From JAGIBJ01 sp047604965 (lineage in GTDB: Bacteria > Actinomycetota > Thermoleophilia > Solirubrobacterales > Solirubrobacteraceae): a DNA stretch of 64,000 nt. The stretch spans positions 1 to 64,000 of the forward strand of contig JASGGQ010000001.1 of assembly GCA_047604965.1 (NCBI GenBank). The letters are read 5' to 3'. Of the stretch, positions 19,043 to 26,139 are shown piece by piece (the first letter of the stretch is position 1; every line of letters starts with the position of its first letter). Made by a program: the position numbers and the translations under genes. Below the pieces are notes generated by a model that saw only the letters and a list, made by a program, of their open reading frames with translations, was not told the origin of the DNA and did not search any database.

Positions 19043-20983
19043 GTGACCGACACTGGCTCGCTTCTGATCGCCCAGATCTGCCCCCGGCCGATCGACGATC
19101 ACCACGAGACCGCCCGCCACGCGCGGCTGCTCGCGACCGGCCTGGCCGAGCGCGGCCACCGCGTGATCGTCGTTGCACCGAGCCGCGACCGCAGTGCGAT
19201 CCGCGACAGCCGCGCCGCGCTGAGCACCGATCCGCAGCGGCTGATCCCCGAGCCCGGCGGCCCGCCGACGCAGCTGGCGATCGGCGAACCGTCGCTGCCG
19301 GTGCGCGCCGGACGCCGTGAAGGGATTGTCCCGGTCGATGTGGCACGCACCTTGGAAGCGCTGTTCGAGGCCGTCGCGTTCGATCTCTGCCACCTGCACG
19401 ATCCGCTGCCGCCGTCGGTGACTGCCGCTGCACTGAAAGCCAGCGGGGCGCTCAACGTCGCGACCTTCCACAGCTCGCCACAGCGCACCCTCTCAGCGCC
19501 GATCACCCGCCGGATGCGCGAGCAGCGCTTCGGACGGCTCGACGCGCGACTGGCGACCTCGCTCGTGGTCGCCCACGAAGTCGAATCGTTGCTCGGCGGC
19601 ACCGTTACCCCGATCGCGCCGGGTTCAGGGCGCGTCCAAGGTGCCGCGAGCATGCCACCCCGGCCGGAGTCGCCGCAGGCGCCGCTGCGCATCGCATACG
19701 TCGAACAGGAGGAGCGCGCCGCGATGCGCACCGTGCTGCGCGCACTGCGGATGCTGCCGGCCGGGCTGCCGTGGGAAGCGCGGCTGATGAGCGCGCGCGG
19801 CCCCTCGGCCAGCGCGCCGGTGCCGCCCGAACTGGCGGGGCAGGTGACCTTCCTGCCTGTCGGCGACGACGCCGCAGAGCAGACGCTGCTGGAGTGGGCT
19901 CAGGTCGCGATCTTTGCCTCCGATGGCGCCGATCCGGCGCCGACCGGCATCGTGCGTGCGATTGCGGCCGGCGCCGTGCCGATCGCGACGCGCCTGGCGG
20001 CGCACCTGGAAGTGATCGGCGAAGATGAGCGCGGCCTGCGGATCGATGTACGCAGCCCCGAATCGATCGCGCATGCGATCGAGCGGCTCGCGAGCGACCG
20101 CGCGCTGCTGCACCGTCTGCACGATGCCGGTGCGACCGTCCGCTCCGCACAACGCCCGGCGCGCGTCGTCGACGCGGTGATCGACGCCTATCGCGCGCTC
20201 CTGGCGCGCCGCCGAGACCCGGCGGTTCCGCCGGCGCTCGTCGCCCGCCTCGCCGACCGCCCGCTGATCGACGTCGACCTGCACATGCACACCGACCATT
20301 CGCACGACTGCGCGACCCCGGTCGAAGTGCTGCTCGCAACCGCCAAGGAGCGCGGCCTCGGCGCGATCGCCGTCACCGACCACAACGAGATCTCCGGCGC
20401 GCTGGAAGCCGCCGAACTCAGCGAACGGTACGGCGTGAAGGTGATCATCGGCGAAGAGGTCAAAACGGCGTCGCAAGGCGAAGTGATCGGCCTCTTTTTG
20501 ACCGAGAAGATCCCGCGTGGCCTGACGCTGCAAGCCACGATCGCGGAGATCAAACGCCAAGGTGGCGTGGTCTACGTGCCGCACCCGTTCGACCGGATGC
20601 ACGCCGTCCCCGACTATGAGCATCTGCTCGACGTGCTCGATGAGATCGACGCGATCGAGATTTTCAACCCGCGCGTCGCCGTCGGCACCTTCAACGACGA
20701 AGCGCGGCGCTTCGCGACGAAATACCGCCTCGCACAAGGCGCCGGCTCCGACGCGCACGTCGCGCAGGGGCTCGGCTCGGTGCGCGTGCGGATGCCGGAC
20801 TTCGACACGCCGCAGGAGTTCCTCGCCGGCCTGCGCATGGCGGAGATCGCGCCCCGCCCCGCCAGCCTGCTGTACGTGCAGGCGCTCAAGTTCTTGGAGA
20901 CAAAAGCCACGCCGGCCGGCGCGCGGCGCGCGCGCAACGAGCGGCGCGTACGGCGGGCTGAGCGCGGTGCAGAACGCTCGTGA
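19043..20983 (+). CDS. Fusion of a glycosyltransferase-4-like domain and a PHP phosphoesterase
   Basis: A 646-residue two-domain protein. Residues 1-385 resemble a GT-B glycosyltransferase (N-terminal ETARHARLLATGLAERGHRV, DLCHLHDPLPPS). The donor-site region reads DPAPTGIVRAIAAGAVPIAT, where the usual E-x7-E acidic pair is missing, so catalysis is doubtful. Residues 410-580 are a PHP domain with intact metal motifs DLHMHTDHSHD, TDHNEISG, YVPHPFDR and GSDAHV, predicting a metal-dependent phosphoesterase. The start is GTG at 19043. It overlaps the Usp gene by 4 bp and follows the inositol-lipid genes. A role in a glycosylated lipid or sugar phosphate is possible but unproven. Confidence 0.8.
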   Translation: MTDTGSLLIAQICPRPIDDHHETARHARLLATGLAERGHRVIVVAPSRDRSAIRDSRAALSTDPQRLIPEPGGPPTQLAIGEPSLPVRAGRREGIVPVDVARTLEALFEAVAFDLCHLHDPLPPSVTAAALKASGALNVATFHSSPQRTLSAPITRRMREQRFGRLDARLATSLVVAHEVESLLGGTVTPIAPGSGRVQGAASMPPRPESPQAPLRIAYVEQEERAAMRTVLRALRMLPAGLPWEARLMSARGPSASAPVPPELAGQVTFLPVGDDAAEQTLLEWAQVAIFASDGADPAPTGIVRAIAAGAVPIATRLAAHLEVIGEDERGLRIDVRSPESIAHAIERLASDRALLHRLHDAGATVRSAQRPARVVDAVIDAYRALLARRRDPAVPPALVARLADRPLIDVDLHMHTDHSHDCATPVEVLLATAKERGLGAIAVTDHNEISGALEAAELSERYGVKVIIGEEVKTASQGEVIGLFLTEKIPRGLTLQATIAEIKRQGGVVYVPHPFDRMHAVPDYEHLLDVLDEIDAIEIFNPRVAVGTFNDEARRFATKYRLAQGAGSDAHVAQGLGSVRVRMPDFDTPQEFLAGLRMAEIAPRPASLLYVQALKFLETKATPAGARRARNERRVRRAERGAERS

Positions 20984-21876
20984 GCGTGCTCGTCGCGATT
21001 GAGCCGGGCCGCGTTGGCGATGGAGGCCGCGCGGCGCTGGAGCTGGGCGCGACGCTCGGCACCGCACTGGATCGCAGCGTGCAGGTTGCCGTGGTGGTGG
21101 TCGTCGCGCCGGGTGTGCCGTCGCCGCTGCGCGTCGGGATGAGCGACGAGGCGTTCGCGCAGCAGCTGGCCGCCGACGCGATCGATGAGGCCCGCACGCG
21201 CCTGGGCGACCGCTTCGGCGGCACGGTCGCGATTCGCGAACGCTCGGTGCGTGCCGGGCTGCTTGCCGCGATCGAGCAGGCGCGCCCCGGGCATCTCGTG
21301 CTCGGCTCGGCGCATGGCGCCGGCCCCGGACGGATCGAACTCGGCGAGATCGCTCGCGGTTTGCTCAATAGCAGTCCGGTGCCGGTCGTGATCGCGCCGC
21401 GCGGCTACTCCCGCTATGACGCATCCCACCCGCTGCGCCGCGTCACCGTCGCCTTCGGGCCGGATTCGGCCAGCGCCTTTGCGCTGCGGTACGCCGCCGT
21501 GCTTGCCGAGCGTGCCGACACGCAGCTGCGCACGGCGACCTTTTGGGTGCGCCAGGCGACGACGCCGCCGGCAATCGGTGGTGGCCGGGGCGACAACGAG
21601 GTTGCGATGCAGTGGAAGGAGCAGATGCGGCGGCGCGTCGACCAGGCGATCCGGGGTCTCGATCAGTTGGAGCTACCGAGGCGCTTTATCGCGACCGACA
21701 TCGCCGACGGCGATGATTGGGCGGAGGCCGTTCACACGCTCGACTGGGACGGCGGCGATCTGCTGATCGTCGGCTCCAGCCCGCCCGGCGGGTTGCGGCG
21801 CGTCTTTCTCGGCTCACGCTCGGCGGAGATTTTGCGTCGAGCGCCGGTGCCGGTCGCCGTGCTGCCCGGCGTGTGA
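20980..21876 (+). CDS. Tandem universal stress protein (UspA)
   Basis: 298 residues forming two Usp domains: 1-145 ending VPVVIAPRG, and 148-298 ending APVPVAVLPGV. The second has the cleaner nucleotide-binding tail (IVGSSPPGGLRRVFLGSRSA, the G-2x-G-9x-G(S/T) type), suggesting ATP binding there; the first is more divergent. Cytoplasmic, role in stress or dormancy by family. The GTG at 20980 overlaps the preceding stop (GTGA), so it is co-translated with the glycosyltransferase-PHP fusion. The following 210 bp (21877-22086) hold nothing I can name. Confidence 0.85.
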   Translation: MSVLVAIEPGRVGDGGRAALELGATLGTALDRSVQVAVVVVVAPGVPSPLRVGMSDEAFAQQLAADAIDEARTRLGDRFGGTVAIRERSVRAGLLAAIEQARPGHLVLGSAHGAGPGRIELGEIARGLLNSSPVPVVIAPRGYSRYDASHPLRRVTVAFGPDSASAFALRYAAVLAERADTQLRTATFWVRQATTPPAIGGGRGDNEVAMQWKEQMRRRVDQAIRGLDQLELPRRFIATDIADGDDWAEAVHTLDWDGGDLLIVGSSPPGGLRRVFLGSRSAEILRRAPVPVAVLPGV

Positions 21877-22086
21877 TCCCATACGGCGAGACGCGCTTCG
21901 TGGCGTTTCCGTGTGGTGGTTCCCCCCGAATCGTGGAGGTCTTCTTGATGCGGCTTCGACTGGCGCGGGTCGACGTGCGGTGTTCGCCGGGGTCGACCGT
22001 GGGCACCGGTGGTGATTCACGTATGAGTTGCCCGCAAGCGCGCCCCGAAAGTCGACGCGGCTGGTCGACCGGGGTACAGTGCGCCG

Positions 22087-23103
22087 GTGAGCCCCTCCCT
22101 GGCTGCCATGTTCGCTCGTGCATCCGCGCTCGCGCTGCCGTGCTCGGTGGCGCTCGCGCTGCCCGCGACTCAGGCCATCGCCGCAGATGAGATCGGCAAG
22201 AAGTCGGGCGTCAGCTACGCGGGCATGCATGCCGTGGACACGCAGGCGCGGCTGGTGCTCTTCGCCGACACCTTTGACAACGGGGCAAAGTGCTCGGCTC
22301 ACGCGATGGTGGAGTACAAGCCCGTGCTCCACGCGCGGCGCTACGAGCACAACACCACGCTGTTCCCCTACGAGATGTCCACGATTTCCTACGCTTGGAC
22401 GAGGGACGGCAGCGATGGCGACGTGGGCGATACGTCGTCGTCGACGTACTACGACGCCAACACCGGCAAGACGTACGGGCCGACGGAGGAGGGCTATCGG
22501 TTGGAGACCGGCCTCGGGCAGTGGGGCGGCGTCGTCTCGCCGCCGTGCCCGACCGACCCGACGATCGGCGGCACGTACACGCTCCAACGCATGGTCGGCT
22601 GGGTCTCTGACTCCTACGCCGCGCCGACGCCCACGCCGGAACCCACACCGACGCCGACGCCCACGCTGGAATCCACGCCGACACCGACCACGCTGGAATC
22701 CACGCCGACGCCGACCGCCGATCCCACGCCGACGCCGACCACGCAAGCGCTTGAGTTGTTGCCGCCGCCGCTGGGTGCGCTCGCTCGGTTGCAGTCGTCG
22801 GCCCCCACCGTCAAGGGTGGGGCGACCAGCATCACCGTCACGCGCGATGGCAAGCAGTATCGGGCCGACACCACCTCGGCTTTCCAGTTCGGTGACGTGA
22901 TCGAGATTGACGAGGACACGTTGCTGACGATCGAATACCTGACGGGTGGGCGAGTCGGCTTGGCGCACGGCGCCAAGGTGCGCATTACCGGCGACCGGGA
23001 GATGGAGTTGCTCGGCGGGACGACGGAGGCTGCTCCGTCGTACGACTATCTGCACCCACTCGAGATTCAGACCAATGGTGGTGTCGTGGGGATCCGCGGA
23101 TGA
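22087..23103 (+). CDS. Secreted Thr/Pro-rich protein with a FecR-like C-terminal domain
   Basis: 338 residues. Signal peptide (ALALPCSVALALPATQAIAA). Residues 35-178 are an unrecognised domain with aromatic residues and two Cys. Residues 179-220 are a P-T-P-T/E-S-T-P linker suited to the cell wall. The last 90 residues (FQFGDVIEIDEDTLLTIEYL, GRVGLAHGAKVRI, GGVVGIRG) have the layout of FecR domains: G-D ... L ... G-x-V/A ... V-R. FecR domains transmit signals to ECF sigma factors in other phyla, but no sigma factor gene is here. GTG at 22087; a 4-bp overlap couples it to the next gene. Confidence 0.65.
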   Translation: MSPSLAAMFARASALALPCSVALALPATQAIAADEIGKKSGVSYAGMHAVDTQARLVLFADTFDNGAKCSAHAMVEYKPVLHARRYEHNTTLFPYEMSTISYAWTRDGSDGDVGDTSSSTYYDANTGKTYGPTEEGYRLETGLGQWGGVVSPPCPTDPTIGGTYTLQRMVGWVSDSYAAPTPTPEPTPTPTPTLESTPTPTTLESTPTPTADPTPTPTTQALELLPPPLGALARLQSSAPTVKGGATSITVTRDGKQYRADTTSAFQFGDVIEIDEDTLLTIEYLTGGRVGLAHGAKVRITGDREMELLGGTTEAAPSYDYLHPLEIQTNGGVVGIRG

Positions 23104-23531
23104 GCCACCGACCGGTCACGATCGCGCTGCTGGCCGTCACGGTCGCGGTCTCCGGTGGCGCGGCCGCCGCCGCGCTGGCGGGCCCACCGGCCGCGCCGAC
23201 CCTGGTGCCGATGGCCTCGTCCGCCAAGGCTAACCCGGTCGTGGGCACGGTCACCAAGCTCGGCGGTTCCAAAAAGCTGAAGGTGCAGGCCGAGGGCAAG
23301 GGCAAGGCGAAGACGCTCACGGCCGGCGGCGAGCTGCGGCTCGGTGATCGCGTCACGCTCGGCAAAGGCGTGACCGCGACGCTCAAGCTGACGCGCCCGA
23401 AGTCGGTCACCGAAGGCACCGTGCTCGTGTACGTCACCTCGGCCAAGGGCACCTCGCATCGCTCCAAGCTCACCAAGAAGGGCCGCACCACCACGGCGGT
23501 CATCACCCCTGTCAAGTCGAGCAAGAAGTAG
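23100..23531 (+). CDS. Small exported FecR-like protein
   Basis: 143 residues with a signal peptide (LLAVTVAVSGGAAAAALAGP). The core LTAGGELRLGDRVTLGKGVT, continuing ATLKLTRP, repeats the FecR-like pattern of the upstream protein in a shorter form. The tail is very basic (SKLTKKGRTTT...KSSKK), perhaps binding an anionic surface polymer. Its ATG overlaps the upstream stop (ATGA), so the two are made together and may interact (inference). Function unknown. The 182 bp to the next gene show nothing notable. Confidence 0.65.
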   Translation: MSHRPVTIALLAVTVAVSGGAAAAALAGPPAAPTLVPMASSAKANPVVGTVTKLGGSKKLKVQAEGKGKAKTLTAGGELRLGDRVTLGKGVTATLKLTRPKSVTEGTVLVYVTSAKGTSHRSKLTKKGRTTTAVITPVKSSKK

Positions 23532-23713
23532 GTCCTGGACCTTGCGCGGCGCGAGCATCGGGCCGTGGTGACGAACAACCTCGTGGACTCCCGGCCGTTG
23601 CATCACGAGGCGATCGTCCTGGGCGGCCCCGGGCACCTCGGGATCATCTTCATGCCTGGCGCGTATCGGCGGGCGAGATCCGTGCATCGGCTGGGCGCAG
23701 CGACGCGCTACGG

Positions 23714-25315
23714 TCACGGCAGGCCGACGACGGCGACGGGGAGCCAGGCGTCGGACGCCGAGCCGTTGCCGAGCTGCCCGTAGCCGTTGTTGCCCCAGCA
23801 CTTGGCGCCGCCGGTCGTGAGCATGACGCAGGTGTGGTACCAGCCGGCGGTGATCGCGGTGGCGTCGGTGAGGTTCTCGGTCGGGATGGGCACCGGCTTG
23901 ACGTGCGCGTCGTAGTCGGAGGTGCCGATGCCGAGCTGCCCGTAACCGTTGAGTCCCCAGCAGCTGACGGTCTGGTTGCTGCGCAGCGCACACGTGTGCC
24001 CGTAGCTGGTGCTGATCGCGATGGCGTCGGTGAGGTCCTTGACGGCGACCGGCTTGTCGCGGTCGGTGGTGCTGTCGTCGCCGAGCTGTCCGAGCTCGTT
24101 GTTCCCCCAGCAGCTGACGGTCTGGTTGCTGCGCAGCGCGCACGTGTAGTCCAAGCCGGCGGTGATCGCGGTGGCGTCGGTGAGGTCCTTGACGGCGACC
24201 GGCGCGTTGCGGCTGGTGGTGCTGTCGTCGCCGAGCTCGCCGTCGCTGTTCATGCCCCAGCAGCTGACCTCGCCTGTGCTGCGCAGCGCACACGTGTGCT
24301 CGTAGCCGGCGGTGATCGCGGTGGCATCGGTGAGGCCGGTGACGGGGAGTGGCTTGGGGTGGGGGTCGTGGTCGTCGTGGCTGTTGCCGAGCTGCCCGCT
24401 GTTGTTGTACCCCCAGCAGCTGACGGTCTGGTTGCTGTGCAGCGCACACGTGTGCTCGTAGCCGCCGCCTCTGGCGCCGGCGGCGATCGCGGTGGCATCG
24501 GTGATGTCGCTGACGGCGACCGGCGTGGCGCGGGGGACGGTGCTGTCGTCGCCGAGCTGCCCGTAGTCGTTGTTGCCCCAGCAGCTGACGGCGCCGGTGC
24601 TGTGGACCGCGCACGTGTGCCGCCCGCCGGTGGCGATCGCGGTGGCATCGGTGAGGCCGGTGACGGGGGCCGGCGTGGGGTGCGGGTCATCGTCGGCGGT
24701 GCCGATGCCAAGCTGCCCGTCGGTGTTGGCGCCCCAGCAGTTCGCGGTGCCGGTGCCCTGCAACGCGCAGGTCGTCCGGCCGCCGGCGACGAGTTGCGTG
24801 CCCGACGACGACGGGGTGGGAGGCGCAGGGGCGGGGGCCGGAGTGGCGGTCGGCGCCGGATCTGGTGTGGGGGTCGGCGTGCCGGGATCTGGTGTGGGGG
24901 TCGGCGTGCCGGGGGTGAGCTTGATGAGCTTGGACTTGGTGGCGAGCGTCTTCTTGCCGCTGACGAGCGTCAGGCGCAGGCGGTAGCTGCCGACCGCCGG
25001 GGCCGTCCAGGCGAGCGTGAACGCCTTCTGCTTGCCGCTCGGCTTGCCGGTGGCCGCGAGCTTCCACTTCGTGCCGGCGCGGCGCTGCAGCCGCACCTTT
25101 GCACCCGATGGCGCGTTGCTCGCGCGCCCGGTGATCGTCACCTTGAGGCCCGCAGGTGCCGTCCAGGCGACTTTTGCCAGAGCCGGCTTGGGCTTCTTTG
25201 AGCTTGAGTTCGCGGCGCCCGCCGATCCGGCGGGGCCCGCCAGCGTCGCGACGAGCACCCCGCCGAGGACGGCCGCCCGCCGTCCGAACTTGCCGAGGCC
25301 CGCTGCGTGTCCCAT
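23714..25315 (-). CDS. Secreted seven-repeat RCC1 beta-propeller protein
   Basis: 533 residues. Signal peptide (RRAAVLGGVLVATLAGPAGSAGAA), an Ig-like region (about 35-130), a T-P-D-P-G linker, then seven RCC1-type repeats, each with the core H-TCAL-S---V-SCWG-N--GQLG and spaced about 45 residues, enough for a complete seven-bladed propeller. Each blade has a Cys pair that may form disulfides. The binding partner is unknown; family members are often annotated as cell-surface proteins. The ATG at 25315 directly precedes the signal peptide; an earlier start adds 68 atypical residues. Blades are very alike at DNA level, so length variation is likely. Confidence 0.85.
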   Translation of the reverse strand: MGHAAGLGKFGRRAAVLGGVLVATLAGPAGSAGAANSSSKKPKPALAKVAWTAPAGLKVTITGRASNAPSGAKVRLQRRAGTKWKLAATGKPSGKQKAFTLAWTAPAVGSYRLRLTLVSGKKTLATKSKLIKLTPGTPTPTPDPGTPTPTPDPAPTATPAPAPAPPTPSSSGTQLVAGGRTTCALQGTGTANCWGANTDGQLGIGTADDDPHPTPAPVTGLTDATAIATGGRHTCAVHSTGAVSCWGNNDYGQLGDDSTVPRATPVAVSDITDATAIAAGARGGGYEHTCALHSNQTVSCWGYNNSGQLGNSHDDHDPHPKPLPVTGLTDATAITAGYEHTCALRSTGEVSCWGMNSDGELGDDSTTSRNAPVAVKDLTDATAITAGLDYTCALRSNQTVSCWGNNELGQLGDDSTTDRDKPVAVKDLTDAIAISTSYGHTCALRSNQTVSCWGLNGYGQLGIGTSDYDAHVKPVPIPTENLTDATAITAGWYHTCVMLTTGGAKCWGNNGYGQLGNGSASDAWLPVAVVGLP

Positions 25316-25449
25316 CTCGGCGACCGTACCGCCCGTCACACCACCCGCGCAAGCACCAGCGTCCACCCGCCGGCGACGTGCCTTCGACCGAGTCCACCGA
25401 TCCGCGGCACGGGGCGGGCGATGCGCCGGAAGTTCGAGCAGATGGTTGA

Positions 25450-25947
25450 TTGCATGGGGTGGTGTTGTGGCTGTGCGTGATTCGTGGATGCCCTGGATGC
25501 TGGGGTGAGTCATCACCATGCTGGTGGCCTGGGTTGACTCGCACCAGGACCCACTTCGGCGAGTTTGATCTCCCGTCGCAGCGTGTCCGCCTGCCGCAGG
25601 TCGGGAACATCCCGCTGACCGGCCTAGTCAAGCTCGTCGTTTCCGGCGCTCCGCAACAGGAGCTCGTCAACGGCGAACTGGTCGTGACGACGAAGGTCAA
25701 GGTGCGCATGGAGAAGGTGTTCCAGTTCGGCGCGATCGAAGTCGCCGGCCCGGCAACCTGCCAAACCTCGCGGCTCAGCACGATCGTGCTGCGCGGCAGC
25801 TTTCACCCCGCGACTGGCGGCACCCTCAACGGCACCTACGACATCAGCAACATGACTGGCTGCGGCAGCCTCAACGGCCTCATCAACCCGCTCACCGAGA
25901 GCACCAACAACCCGATCAGCATCACACTCACCCCCAACGCCGTCTAG
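25450..25947 (+). CDS. Secreted-type hypothetical protein, probably N-terminally truncated
   Basis: From about residue 36 the frame reads as one beta-rich domain (FDLPSQRVRLPQVGNIPLTG, GPATCQTSRLSTIVLRGSF, GGTLNGTYDISNMTGCGSLN) like secreted hypothetical proteins of high-GC actinobacteria, which normally begin with a signal peptide. Here the preceding 35 residues are Cys/Trp-rich nonsense and there is no signal peptide. Either the 5' part has been lost or the gene starts at an internal TTG near 25534. I treat it as a possible remnant. Not recognised by function. Confidence 0.45.
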   Translation: MHGVVLWLCVIRGCPGCWGESSPCWWPGLTRTRTHFGEFDLPSQRVRLPQVGNIPLTGLVKLVVSGAPQQELVNGELVVTTKVKVRMEKVFQFGAIEVAGPATCQTSRLSTIVLRGSFHPATGGTLNGTYDISNMTGCGSLNGLINPLTESTNNPISITLTPNAV

Positions 25948-26054
25948 CCGGTCCGGCTGCACGGCAACGACGCCAAGGAAGCGGGCAAGTCAACGAGGTC
26001 CTCGCGCGCCGGCCTCCCACCAGAGCGTCGGCGTGCGAGGACGCGCGGTACCCG

Positions 26055-26094
26055 CCCCCGGACGGCATTACACTCGTGTAATGCCGTCCGGGGG
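26055..26094. promoter_or_regulatory. 40-bp perfect dyad with operator-like core upstream of fadH
   Basis: Arms of 19 bp separated by 2 nt; the inner core TTACACTCGTGTAA (26068-26081) lies 58 bp before the fadH-like ATG. Its reverse complement is matched 13 of 14 at 58547-58560, upstream of the diiron oxygenase gene. The core suits a TetR-type regulator; the GC-rich outer arms could also make it a terminator for the upstream gene. TATAAC at 26129-26134 is a possible -10 box. Confidence 0.5.
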
Positions 26095-26139
26095 CCTCGT
26101 CGTTTCCCGCTTCCGCTGGCTGCCCGGTATAACGGTGTC

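Noticed and set aside
22623..22746. Repeated CCGACGCCGACC-like DNA as a non-coding repeat
   Set aside because: It encodes the Pro-Thr linker of the secreted protein in frame and needs no other explanation.
23714..24800. Regularly spaced similar DNA segments resembling an array
   Set aside because: They encode the RCC1 blades in frame (about 130-180 bp apart) and lack short identical repeats with unique spacers, so this is not a CRISPR array.
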